Assembly: GCA_963728195.1 (NCBI GenBank)
Contig: CAVSIX010000007.1
Coordinates: 362,411-426,410, forward strand
Length of the DNA: 64,000 bases
Direction of reading: 5' to 3'
From: Sva-07 sp963728195
GTDB lineage: Bacteria > Actinomycetota > Acidimicrobiia > Acidimicrobiales > Ilumatobacteraceae
The notes beneath the pieces were generated by a model, which worked only from the letters and a program-made list of their open reading frames with translations, was not told where the DNA came from and did not search any database. Positions within the stretch are counted from its first letter, which is position 1. Each line of letters opens with the position of its first letter. Positions 9,505 to 17,969 of this stretch are shown piece after piece. A program made the translations under genes and the position numbers.

Positions 9505-10296
9505 TCACGCGGACAGTCCGGCTTCGCTGCGATTCCACAGCGCCCATGGCCGTTCGCCGCTGTCCCACAGGCTCTGCAGGTACATGCGGTCCCGGACCGT
9601 GTCCATGCACTGCCAGAAGCCTTCGTGGCGGTAGGCGCGTAGCTGGTCGGCGGCGGCAAGGGCTTCCATCGGGGCACGTGACCAGTCGCAGTCTCCGGGG
9701 ATGAAGTCGAAGACGCCGGGCTCGAGGACGAAGAACCCGCCGTTGACCCACCCCGAGTCCAGCTGTGGCTTCTCGATGAACGAACGGACCCGTTGTCCGT
9801 CGAGGTCCATCTGTCCGAAGCGGGCGACGGGGTGCACGGCGGTCACGGTGGCGAGGCGGCCGTGCGCTCGATGGAACCGCAACAAGTCGTCCAGCGGGAT
9901 GTCGGCCACGCCGTCGCCGTACGTCATCATGAACGTGCCGTCGCCGAGGAACTTGCGTGCACGCATCATGCGCCCCGCCGTCTCGGAGGTCTGGCCGGTT
10001 TCGATCAGGTCGATCGACCACGCGTCGTCGTGCACGTCGTGACGTCGAACCGCGCCCTTGCCGAGTTCCACGGTGAGATTCCCCGACAGCGAGCCGTAGT
10101 CCGAGAAGTACTTCTTGATCTGCTCGCCCTTGTAGCCGAGTGCGATGACGAAGTCCGTGAAGCCGTGGAACGCATACGACTTCATGATGTGGTGGAGGAT
10201 CGGTTGGTCGCCGATCTGGACCATCGGCTTCGGACGGATCTCGGTTTCCTCCGCAAGTCGTGACCCGAGGCCGCCCGCAAGTATCAGTGTCTTCAT
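9505..10296 (-). CDS. rfbF: Glucose-1-phosphate cytidylyltransferase
   Basis: Makes CDP-glucose from CTP and glucose-1-phosphate, the entry step to CDP-deoxyhexoses. The 263-residue protein has the nucleotidyltransferase signature LAGGLGSRL at residues about 6-14, the pyrophosphorylase RPKPMVQIG, the YGDGVAD metal-binding Asp, and FIEKPQ; the pattern ALGYKGEQIKKYF is typical of RfbF. It is the first gene of the operon 10296-6555 and is transcribed divergently from the A-T-TE gene across a 92-bp gap that must contain both promoters. I chose the ATG at 10296; an in-frame GTG lies 18 bp upstream and neither has a strong Shine-Dalgarno. Confidence 0.92.
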   Translation of the reverse strand: MKTLILAGGLGSRLAEETEIRPKPMVQIGDQPILHHIMKSYAFHGFTDFVIALGYKGEQIKKYFSDYGSLSGNLTVELGKGAVRRHDVHDDAWSIDLIETGQTSETAGRMMRARKFLGDGTFMMTYGDGVADIPLDDLLRFHRAHGRLATVTAVHPVARFGQMDLDGQRVRSFIEKPQLDSGWVNGGFFVLEPGVFDFIPGDCDWSRAPMEALAAADQLRAYRHEGFWQCMDTVRDRMYLQSLWDSGERPWALWNRSEAGLSA

Positions 10297-10388
10297 GGGG
10301 CGACGTCTGCCCACATCAGCTCCGACATATTCACCACTGATGAAATTTTCTGGCGTTCGATCGGGCCTCGCCGGGGTACCAGTGCGTC

Positions 10389-13235
10389 GTGAGCCTCGAC
10401 TCGTACTCCCAGGACTCCGACGCTCGGCACCGTCCGTCCCATCCGGTCGAAACCGCGGGCGCCATCGACCGTCCGGCGCAGTGGGCGATGTCCACCGTCA
10501 CCGCATGGCTACGGCGCGGCGCCGACGTGCACGCCGACGCACCCGCCGTGCAGGACGGTGAGGCACAGCTGAGCCACTGGGAACTCGACGCACTCAGCAA
10601 CCGGATCGCCCACCGCCTGCAGGCCGAGGGCATGGGACGGGGCGATCGGGTGGGCCTCTGCGTCGACCGTTCCGTCGAGCTGGTCGCGTGCCTCGTCGGC
10701 ATCTTGAAATCCGGTGCGGCATACGTGCCACTCGATCCCAACTACCCGCCCGAGCGCCTGCGGATCATGCAGGAGGAGGCCCACCTCCGAGCGATCGTCG
10801 CCAACGATGCGCACACGTCGACGTTGAACTCGGCGTCGATTCGTCCCGACAGGGGACGGGCCCCGACGCTGCTGACCTGGGAGTCGATCGCGAGCACGCT
10901 CGATGCCTTCCCGTCGACGACGCCGGCCGGCGACGTGCAGCCCGACGATGTCGCCTACGTGATCTTCACCTCCGGCTCGACGGGTCGGCCCAAGGGCATC
11001 GAGATGCCCCATCGCGCGCTCGCCAATCTGATCGAGTGGCAGCTGGAGCGAGCGACGTTCCGGCCGCGGGCGCGTGTGCTGCAGTATTCGAGCATCAGCT
11101 TCGACGTGTCGTTCCAGGAGATCGCCACGACCATCGCATCCGGTGGCCACCTCTTCATGGTCCCCGACGACCGACGGCGCGACTCCCGAGAGCTACTGGC
11201 ACTCCTGACGACGTGGCGGATCGAGCGGCTGTTCCTTCCGTTCGTCGCCCTGCGCGGCCTCGTCGAGGTCGCAGCGGCCACCGACGGATTGCCATCCGAG
11301 CTGACCGAGATCATCACCGCCGGTGAACAGCTCCGCATCGACGATGCGATGCGCGACGTCTTCGCACGCACGGGTCACCGCTCTCTCGACAACCAGTACG
11401 GACCGGCGGAGACCCACGTCATCACCGCGCACCTGCTCGACGGCGACCCGCACGACTGGCCGGACCTTCCGCCGATCGGGCGCGTGGTCGACAACTGTTT
11501 CGCCCTGCTGCTCGACGAGGACATGCATCCGGTACCGGACGGCGAGGTGGGAGAGCTGTTCCTGGGAGGCCGGAATCTGGCGCACGGCTACTTCGCTCGC
11601 GAGGACCGGACCAGGGAATCCTTCGTCGTCGATCCGCGTGAACCCGATGGACGCGCACGCCTCTACCGCACGGGCGACCTGGCACGGATCGATGCAGAGG
11701 GCGACCTCCACTTCCTCGGCCGCAGCGACCACCAGGTCAAGATTCGCGGCCACCGCATCGAACCCGGCGAGGTGAACGCCGTGGCCAGCCGGCTCGATGG
11801 AGTGGCGCAGTGTCTCACCCACACGTTCCGTAGACCGTCCGGTGCGCCGTACCTCGTGACGTACTACACGACGGTCGATGGCCGCAGCGTCGAACCCGGC
11901 GACGTCCACGCCCACCTCCGCGAGCGGTTGCCCGACTACATGGTCCCGGCGTTCGTGATCGAACTCGACGACATCACCCTCGGTCCCAGTGGCAAGGCCG
12001 ACCTGACCGCCCTCCCCGATCCCCGGACTGCAGGTTCGTTCGAGGGAGCCGTGTACGAGACCACCACCGAACGGCGCCTGGCATCGATCTGGAGCGACGT
12101 GCTGGAGTTCCCGACGATCCCGCGCGACGCCAGCTTCTTCGATCTGGGCGGCGACTCGCTCGCTGCGGTCACGCTGTTCCTGCGGATCGCCGAGGAGTTC
12201 GGCCACGAACTGCCGCTGGCGACGCTCGCTCAGTCGCCGACCATTGCCGCGCTGGCCGACCGCATCGACGAACACGCACGGCTTCGCGCAGACGACACTC
12301 GTTCGCTGCAGCTGCTCCAGGCCGGGCAGCCCGACGTTCCACCGCTGTTCCTCGTTCACGGCGGAGGGGGCAACGTGTTGGTCTTCTCCGAACTCGCGGC
12401 GAGACTCGGCCCCGAGCAGACCGTCTACGGACTGCAGTGGTCCGGTTGGGACGGACGACGCGGGGAACGCACGGTGCCCGAGATGGCCGCTGCCTACGAG
12501 CGCGAAATCCTGCGCGTCGCTCCGACGGGGCCATACCGGCTCGGCGGCCACTGCATCGGTGGGCTGATCGCGATCGAACTCGCACAGCGGCTGGTTGCGC
12601 GGGGCGCCGAGATCGACGGGCCGATCATCGTGTCGGACGCCCCGAACCTCGGCGCACGTTCCTACCATCGCGAGGATCCACGTGCGACACCCACGTCGCA
12701 CGAACGGTTCGAGGCCATGGCCACCGAGTTGCTCGACGCCGTGCCACCCGAGCTCCGCACCGACGGCTGGCGCGGCTACACCCGCACCCCTGCGCCCGCC
12801 GCGGCCCACTCCGATCCACCCGCCCACTCGCGCCTGCGCGCGCTCGTCGGGCGCAGCCCTCGGCTCGCGGCACTCCTGCGCTGGGGGCGCGTCCGGATCC
12901 GCCGTGTACTCGCGCAGTTGCTCCTCGCGACGGGACGGAGCGTGCCGATGCGGTGGCGGCTCGACTACTGCACCGGCACGATGGAGCACGCCGCCGCTGC
13001 GCACCGGGCAACCCCGTGGTCAGGTGACGTGCTCTACTTCCGCACGGCGACATTCGAGGGCAGGGAGATGGCGCTCGAAGGATGGTGGGACGACGTCAAC
13101 ATGGGCTTCGCGGAACTGGCCGAGCGACACTTCGACGCCCACATCGTGGGCGGTCCGCACAACGAACCGTTGAAGCTGCCGCACGTGGCCCGACTCGTGC
13201 GTCAGGCGTTCAGCAAGCCCGACTCCGTCGACTGA
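10389..13235 (+). CDS. Free-standing NRPS-like enzyme: adenylation-thiolation-thioesterase (A-T-TE)
   Basis: A 948-residue three-domain enzyme with no condensation domain. The A domain (about 30-545) has the A3 loop FTSGSTGRPKG, A4 FDVSFQEI, A5 NQYGPAET, A7 YRTGDL, A8 KIRGHRIEPGE and A10 PSGKADL with Lys. The T domain carries LGGDS with phosphopantetheine Ser590. The TE/alpha-beta hydrolase (about 645-945) has GHCIGG, so the nucleophile is Cys722 instead of the usual Ser, and a C-terminal GPHNEP His924. By alignment to the GrsA pocket positions I read D-V-Q-V-I-A-Q-V-I-K, close to the known proline code. It sits between sugar-nucleotide and glycosyltransferase genes, so it may load an amino acid and transfer it to a sugar or release it; this is inference. 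Its 3' end overlaps the convergent GT2 gene by 34 bp. Confidence 0.85.
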   Translation: MSLDSYSQDSDARHRPSHPVETAGAIDRPAQWAMSTVTAWLRRGADVHADAPAVQDGEAQLSHWELDALSNRIAHRLQAEGMGRGDRVGLCVDRSVELVACLVGILKSGAAYVPLDPNYPPERLRIMQEEAHLRAIVANDAHTSTLNSASIRPDRGRAPTLLTWESIASTLDAFPSTTPAGDVQPDDVAYVIFTSGSTGRPKGIEMPHRALANLIEWQLERATFRPRARVLQYSSISFDVSFQEIATTIASGGHLFMVPDDRRRDSRELLALLTTWRIERLFLPFVALRGLVEVAAATDGLPSELTEIITAGEQLRIDDAMRDVFARTGHRSLDNQYGPAETHVITAHLLDGDPHDWPDLPPIGRVVDNCFALLLDEDMHPVPDGEVGELFLGGRNLAHGYFAREDRTRESFVVDPREPDGRARLYRTGDLARIDAEGDLHFLGRSDHQVKIRGHRIEPGEVNAVASRLDGVAQCLTHTFRRPSGAPYLVTYYTTVDGRSVEPGDVHAHLRERLPDYMVPAFVIELDDITLGPSGKADLTALPDPRTAGSFEGAVYETTTERRLASIWSDVLEFPTIPRDASFFDLGGDSLAAVTLFLRIAEEFGHELPLATLAQSPTIAALADRIDEHARLRADDTRSLQLLQAGQPDVPPLFLVHGGGGNVLVFSELAARLGPEQTVYGLQWSGWDGRRGERTVPEMAAAYEREILRVAPTGPYRLGGHCIGGLIAIELAQRLVARGAEIDGPIIVSDAPNLGARSYHREDPRATPTSHERFEAMATELLDAVPPELRTDGWRGYTRTPAPAAAHSDPPAHSRLRALVGRSPRLAALLRWGRVRIRRVLAQLLLATGRSVPMRWRLDYCTGTMEHAAAAHRATPWSGDVLYFRTATFEGREMALEGWWDDVNMGFAELAERHFDAHIVGGPHNEPLKLPHVARLVRQAFSKPDSVD

Positions 13236-14209
13236 GACTCGGCCGCGCGATCGCCGACCACGTGGCGAATCGCCCGAGCGAAGTCACGACGCAACTGCCC
13301 CTTGGAGGCCCAGGCCGACGCCCAGACCCCGCCGACACAGCGCAGCCGTTCGGACATCTCGACGCCGGGAACGACGGCGACACTCCGGGCGTACTCGCCG
13401 AGGATGCGCCAGTACGGGAAGCCGATGCGGTCCGCGTACTTGGGGTCGAACCACGACCGCCATGCGAGGTAGTCGACCATTCCCGACTCGCTCTTGACGC
13501 CACACGTCGTGGAGATCTGTGCGGGGTGTTCGCGCATGCGTTGCAGCGGCGCATCGACGTGGAGGAACGGGCCGAGCAGGCTCAGTCGAGCGAGCAGCAC
13601 ACCGTCGGCGTGGGAGTAGTCGCCGTAGGCCGGGACACGCAACAGCGCCTCGCGTCGCATGAGTGCGAAGATCAGATGGCAACGACCCTTGTACAGGACG
13701 GCGTCGTGGAACCGCAGGTGCGGCTCCTCGGCATCGAACCGCCAGGGAGGCGGTTCGTACCGGCCGGCGTTGACCCCGTCGCCATCGATGATCTCGACCG
13801 CACTGTGGCAGAGCACCGCATCCGGCCGTGCGTCGAGCTCATCGACACACCGCTCCAGATACCGAGGCGCAACCACGTCGTCGTGGGCGGCCCAACGGAA
13901 GTACTCGCCGCGCGCCAGGTCCAACACCCGGTTGAAGTTCCAGGTGCCGCCGTGGTTGTCGTCCGAGCGGTGGATGCGCACCCTCGGGTCGCGCGCGGCG
14001 AACTCCTGACAGATCGCCGGCGTGGCATCGGTCGAGCCGTTGTCGGAGATGATCACCTCGAAGTCGGTGAACGTCTGCGCAAGGAGCGACTCCAGCGCCT
14101 CGGCGAGGTAGTTCTCGCCGTTGTACACCGGAAGACCGATGCTGACTCGCGGTGGTTGGCCCTGAGCGCCCTCGTTCACGACGTCGCCCCTACCCGATGG
14201 CCGGGCCAC
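13202..14209 (-). CDS. Glycosyltransferase family 2
   Basis: A cytoplasmic inverting GT-A glycosyltransferase of 335 residues. The N-terminus has VSIGLPVYNGENYLAEAL, then the nucleotide-binding ISDNGSTDAT and the metal-binding HDD (WAAHDDVVAP). A possible catalytic Asp lies in the HADGVLLARL region. No membrane segment is evident, so it is soluble or peripheral. The listed start is a GTG; a second in-frame GTG at 14179 follows a GTAGGGG stretch and is an equally good start. It is transcribed against the A-T-TE gene and away from the large operon. It probably adds one sugar of the surface glycan; donor unknown. Confidence 0.85.
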   Translation of the reverse strand: MARPSGRGDVVNEGAQGQPPRVSIGLPVYNGENYLAEALESLLAQTFTDFEVIISDNGSTDATPAICQEFAARDPRVRIHRSDDNHGGTWNFNRVLDLARGEYFRWAAHDDVVAPRYLERCVDELDARPDAVLCHSAVEIIDGDGVNAGRYEPPPWRFDAEEPHLRFHDAVLYKGRCHLIFALMRREALLRVPAYGDYSHADGVLLARLSLLGPFLHVDAPLQRMREHPAQISTTCGVKSESGMVDYLAWRSWFDPKYADRIGFPYWRILGEYARSVAVVPGVEMSERLRCVGGVWASAWASKGQLRRDFARAIRHVVGDRAAESQSTESGLLNA

Positions 14210-14445
14210 TTATGCGCGAGGCGGTCATCGGGTCACCGAGGGGGTCGTCGCGACGCCGGTCGATCGTCCGTCACGCCCGGAAACAGGACCGGCCGACCGT
14301 AGCTGGACGGGGCCGTGACGACGATGTGACCTTCAACACGACTTCACGCGCATGAAGTCGACGAGGGGGGGGTACGAGCCTCACCAGAGCCGAGGGACGG
14401 CGAGCTTTGGACCCCGGTCCCCATCTGTTGAGTGAAGGAGATTCC

Positions 14446-15477
14446 ATGAGAGTAGGCGTCGTTGGATGCGGATACTGGGGAGCCAAGCACGTTCGCGTGT
14501 TGAGTGGTCTTCCCCAGGTCGAACAGGTCGTCATCATCGAGCCCGATCGCGAGCGTCGGGAGCAACTGCACCACGCCCACCCGACCACTTCGACGGCGAC
14601 GTCGCTGTCGGAGGGCCTTCCGATGGTCGATGCCGTGGTGATCGCGACACCGGCACGGACACACTCGACGCTGACGCACATCGTCCTCGATGCGGGCAAG
14701 CACGCGCTCGTCGAGAAGCCGATGGCCACGTCGGCGCGAGACGCCGTCAGCCTCGCGCAGCTCGCCGACGAGCGCGGCCTGACACTGATGGTCGGCCACA
14801 CGTTCGAGCACCACGAAGCCGTGCAGACGCTGCGGTCGATCGTCCAGTCGGGCGAGCTGGGCGACCTGCGGTACCTCACCTCGAGCCGGTTGAACCTGGG
14901 TCTCTACCAGACCGACGTCAACGTCGTCTGGGACCTTGCGCCTCACGACGTGTCGATCATGAACTTCCTGCTCGGCGAAGCGCCGGTGTCGGTGAACTGC
15001 TGGGGCTGGAAGAACCTCGACCAGGAGGTCGAGGACGTCGCCTACCTGGACCTGACGTACAGCAAGGGTCTGAATGCGCTGGTCCAGGTGAGCTGGCTGC
15101 ACCCGACCAAGGAGCGTCAGATCACCGCCGTCGGCTCGAACGCGATGGCGGTGTACGACGACCTCGCACCCGGCCACCCGATCCGTGTCCACGACAAGGG
15201 TGCAGCGATCAACGGGCCGGCCAAGCCGGTCTCGTACTGGGACGGCGACGTCCGCATGCCGCTCGTCGGCTCTCGCGAAGCACTCGTGACCGAGGATCAA
15301 CACTTCGTCCACTGTGCGCTGACGGGTGAGACACCCCAGACGGGGGCGCGCAACGGGCTCGCGGTGACGGCGACGCTCGAGGCCGCCCAGCGGTCGCTGG
15401 CCGAGCGCCGCCCGGTGGAACTCGCCGAGATCCTCGACGAGCTGCCCGTCCGAGAACCCTCGGTGTCGAGCTCATGA
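14446..15477 (+). CDS. Gfo/Idh/MocA oxidoreductase, WlbA/WbpB-like (UDP-GlcNAc(A) 3-dehydrogenase)
   Basis: A 343-residue NAD-dependent sugar oxidoreductase. It has the Rossmann motif GVVGCGYWGAKH, the family's active-site EKPMA with Lys, and WDLAPHDVSIMNFLLG with the catalytic His-region. With the next two genes it matches the WlbA-WlbC-WlbB (WbpB-WbpE-WbpD) set that oxidises, transaminates and acylates C3 of UDP-GlcNAc-uronate or a similar sugar. The start at 14446 has a textbook AAGGAG 8 bp upstream. It heads a 19.5-kb operon; the 236-bp gap to the divergent GT2 gene (14210-14445) should contain the promoter, though I could not single out -35/-10 boxes. An 8-G run lies at about 14366. Confidence 0.85.
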   Translation: MRVGVVGCGYWGAKHVRVLSGLPQVEQVVIIEPDRERREQLHHAHPTTSTATSLSEGLPMVDAVVIATPARTHSTLTHIVLDAGKHALVEKPMATSARDAVSLAQLADERGLTLMVGHTFEHHEAVQTLRSIVQSGELGDLRYLTSSRLNLGLYQTDVNVVWDLAPHDVSIMNFLLGEAPVSVNCWGWKNLDQEVEDVAYLDLTYSKGLNALVQVSWLHPTKERQITAVGSNAMAVYDDLAPGHPIRVHDKGAAINGPAKPVSYWDGDVRMPLVGSREALVTEDQHFVHCALTGETPQTGARNGLAVTATLEAAQRSLAERRPVELAEILDELPVREPSVSSS

Positions 15478-16622
15478 CGCGGCCGATTCCCTTCCTGGAT
15501 CTCGTCGTCCTCCATGACGAACTGCGTGACGAACTCGACGAGGTGTGGGCCCATGTCCTCGATACTGCGTCCTTCGTCGGCGGCGCCTTCGTCGAGACGT
15601 TCGAGGAGGACTTCGCCTCCTACTGCGGTCGACAGCACGCCATCGGCGTGGCGAACGGCACCGATGCGTTGGAACTGGTGCTGAGAGCGCTCGGCGTCGG
15701 GGCCGGCGACGAGGTGATCGTGCCGACCAACACGTTCTACGCCACGGCCGAGGCCGTGCTGATCGTGGGGGCGACACCGATCTTCGTCGACGTGGACCCG
15801 GACACGTTGCTCACCACCCCGGCGTTGGTCGAACAGGCGATCGGGCCGCGGACTGCGGCGATGATCCCGGTCCACCTCTTCGGGCAGACGGTCGATCTCG
15901 ATGGATTCGAGGAACTCGGTCGCCGCACCGGCGTCCCGATGATCGAGGACGCAGCCCAGGCTCACGGAGCGACCTGGAACGGCCGTCGCGCCGGCTCGGT
16001 CGGCATCGCCGGCTGCTTCAGCTTCTACCCCGGCAAGAACCTCGGTGCCGTCGGTGATGGAGGCGCGGTGGTCACCGACGACACGCAGCTCGCCGACACC
16101 ATCCGGTCGCTGGCGAACCACGGTCGCGACGCGACGGTGCCGTCCGGCCACGGCCGCGTCGGCCGCAACAGCCGTCTCGACGGCCTTCAAGCCGGCGTCC
16201 TGGCACGCAAGTTGCCGCGGCTCGACGCCTGGAACGAGCAACGTCGGGCGCTCTGGAAGATCTACGACGAGGGCTTCGAGGGCACGGCGGTACGCACGGT
16301 CGAGGTCGCCGCCGACGCAACCAGCGTGCACCACCTCGCCGTCGTTCGAGTTCCCGAGCGCGACCGTGTTCGAGAGCTGCTCGCTGCGGAACGGATCGGC
16401 ACCGGCATCCACTACCCGGTGCCCTGCCACCAGCTTCCGCCGTTCGACGCATCGGCCCGAGGGGTCCACCCGAACGCCGAGTCCGCAGCCGCAGAGATCC
16501 TCAGCTTGCCGATGTACCCGCAGTTGGATCCCGCCGACGCTTCGACCGTGGTCGATGCCGTGCTGTCCGCCGTCGATACGGCGGCCGACACACCGAACCG
16601 CGTGGGAGCCGCCCGTGGCTGA
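15474..16622 (+). CDS. DegT/DnrJ/EryC1 PLP-dependent sugar aminotransferase (WlbC/WbpE-like)
   Basis: Transfers an amino group, usually from glutamate, to a keto-sugar nucleotide. The 382-residue protein shows the family's PLP set: GTDALELVLRAL at the N-terminus, EDAAQAHGA (Asp contacts the PLP ring nitrogen), and SFYPGKNLG where Lys188 should form the Schiff base. The C-terminal HYPVPCHQ is also family-typical. It begins with an ATGA overlap of the preceding stop, and its own last codons overlap the start of the acyltransferase gene by 8 bp, so the three are co-translated. Expected substrate: the 3-keto product of the upstream dehydrogenase. Confidence 0.9.
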   Translation: MTRPIPFLDLVVLHDELRDELDEVWAHVLDTASFVGGAFVETFEEDFASYCGRQHAIGVANGTDALELVLRALGVGAGDEVIVPTNTFYATAEAVLIVGATPIFVDVDPDTLLTTPALVEQAIGPRTAAMIPVHLFGQTVDLDGFEELGRRTGVPMIEDAAQAHGATWNGRRAGSVGIAGCFSFYPGKNLGAVGDGGAVVTDDTQLADTIRSLANHGRDATVPSGHGRVGRNSRLDGLQAGVLARKLPRLDAWNEQRRALWKIYDEGFEGTAVRTVEVAADATSVHHLAVVRVPERDRVRELLAAERIGTGIHYPVPCHQLPPFDASARGVHPNAESAAAEILSLPMYPQLDPADASTVVDAVLSAVDTAADTPNRVGAARG

Positions 16623-17241
16623 GCATGCCTCCGAGCTGGAACTCGGCCCCGACGGCCATCGCGACCCCGGCGTCGTCGTGGGCTACCGCACCGGTCGGCC
16701 CGTCGAGCGTCGACTGACGATCGGAGCGCGTCACCACCTCCGCAGCGGCACGATCATCTACGAAGGCTCGTCGATCGGTGAGGGATTCCAGACCGGCCAT
16801 CACGTGGTGATCCGCGAAGAGGTCGACATCGGCGACGACGTGTCGGTCTGGTCGAATTCGGTGGTCGACTACGGCGTCACGATCGGCGACGGCGTCAAGA
16901 TCCACACCAACTGCTACGTCGCCCAGCACTCGGACATCGGCGCCGGAGCCTTCCTCGCACCCGGTGTGTCGTTCGCCAACGACCTGTATCCGGGCGACGA
17001 GGAGTCGGCGGCGCTCATGCGCGGTCCGTCGATCGGCGCCGGCGTGCAACTCGGCGTCAACGTCACCGTGCTGCCGAAGGTCCGCATCGGTGAGGGCACG
17101 ATGGTGGGAGCCGGGTCGGTCGTCACCCGAGACCTCCCCGCCGGCGTCATCGCCTACGGCAACCCTGCGCGCCCCCACGGTCCGGTCGCCGACCGCACCC
17201 CCATCTCCGAACGGTGGGCCGTCTCGGCCGGGAGGAGCTGA
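16615..17241 (+). CDS. Left-handed beta-helix sugar N-acyltransferase (WlbB/WbpD-like)
   Basis: A 208-residue hexapeptide-repeat acyltransferase that probably acetylates the new 3-amino group, using acetyl-CoA, as a trimer. Isoleucine-rich hexad repeats run from about residue 35 to 180 (IGARHH, IGEGFQ, IGDDVS, IGDGVK, IGAGAF, IGEGTM). The region NCYVAQHSDIG and FANDLYPG agrees with the WbpD/WlbB subgroup. The start is GTG at 16615, with GGGAG upstream and inside the end of the aminotransferase gene. The GNPARPHGP end is typical of this family. Confidence 0.87.
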   Translation: MAEHASELELGPDGHRDPGVVVGYRTGRPVERRLTIGARHHLRSGTIIYEGSSIGEGFQTGHHVVIREEVDIGDDVSVWSNSVVDYGVTIGDGVKIHTNCYVAQHSDIGAGAFLAPGVSFANDLYPGDEESAALMRGPSIGAGVQLGVNVTVLPKVRIGEGTMVGAGSVVTRDLPAGVIAYGNPARPHGPVADRTPISERWAVSAGRS

Positions 17242-17243
17242 CC

Positions 17244-17969
17244 ATGCTCGAGTTCAGTAGCGCCTTCGCCGATCAGCCTGCGCCGCCCGAGATCGACGAA
17301 CTGGCCCGGCCGAAACGGATCCGCTTCGAGCGCACACTACGGGCATTCGACATCGCCGCAGCCGGCGTGCTGCTGGTCGTGACCGCCCCGGTCATGGCGC
17401 TCGTCGCGCTGCTGATCCGAGCGGAGAGCCCTGGCCCCGTCATCTACCGCGGGCGCCGGCTCGGCCTCGGTGGCCGACCGTTCACGGTCTTCAAGTTCCG
17501 CTCGATGCGCACCGACACCGACGACGAGCTGCACCGCCGCTACGTCCTCGGGCTGCTGCGCTCGGAGGAGAACGAGCCACCTGCCACCGAACCGGAACCG
17601 GACGACAACGTGGTGGCCTTCAAGCTGCACGACGACCCCCGTGTGACTCGGGTCGGTCGATGGATCCGGGCGACGACGCTCGACGAGCTGCCACAGTTCG
17701 TCAACGTCGTGCGCGGGGAGATGAGCCTGGTCGGGCCCCGACCGGAAGTGCCCTATGCGCTCGAGGCGTACGAGCCGTGGCAGCACGAGCGCTTCTCGGT
17801 ACGACCGGGCCTCACCGGTCTGTGGCAAGTCTCCGGACGCGGCGACCTGTCGCCGCGCGAGATGCTCGCGCTCGACGTCGAGTACGCCCGCCGCCGCAGT
17901 CTGCGCCTGGACGCCGAGATCCTCCTTCGAACGATTCCGGCCGTGCTCAAACGCAAGGGTGCGAGCTGA
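17244..17969 (+). CDS. Initiating sugar-phosphate transferase (polyprenyl-phosphate phosphoglycosyltransferase)
   Basis: Starts the repeat unit by moving a sugar-1-phosphate onto undecaprenyl phosphate at the inner membrane face. The 241-residue protein is the catalytic-core type (PglC/WcaJ C-terminal family): one hydrophobic re-entrant helix at residues about 33-57, then FRSMRTD, the Asp-Glu dyad region ATTLDELPQ, GEMSLVGPRPE and the RPGLTGLWQVSGR box. The N-terminal multi-span domain of WbaP-like proteins is absent. An insertion with low complexity (EENEPPATEPEPDD) sits between FRSMRT and the catalytic dyad. The ATG at 17244 has GGAGGA upstream. Confidence 0.92.
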   Translation: MLEFSSAFADQPAPPEIDELARPKRIRFERTLRAFDIAAAGVLLVVTAPVMALVALLIRAESPGPVIYRGRRLGLGGRPFTVFKFRSMRTDTDDELHRRYVLGLLRSEENEPPATEPEPDDNVVAFKLHDDPRVTRVGRWIRATTLDELPQFVNVVRGEMSLVGPRPEVPYALEAYEPWQHERFSVRPGLTGLWQVSGRGDLSPREMLALDVEYARRRSLRLDAEILLRTIPAVLKRKGAS

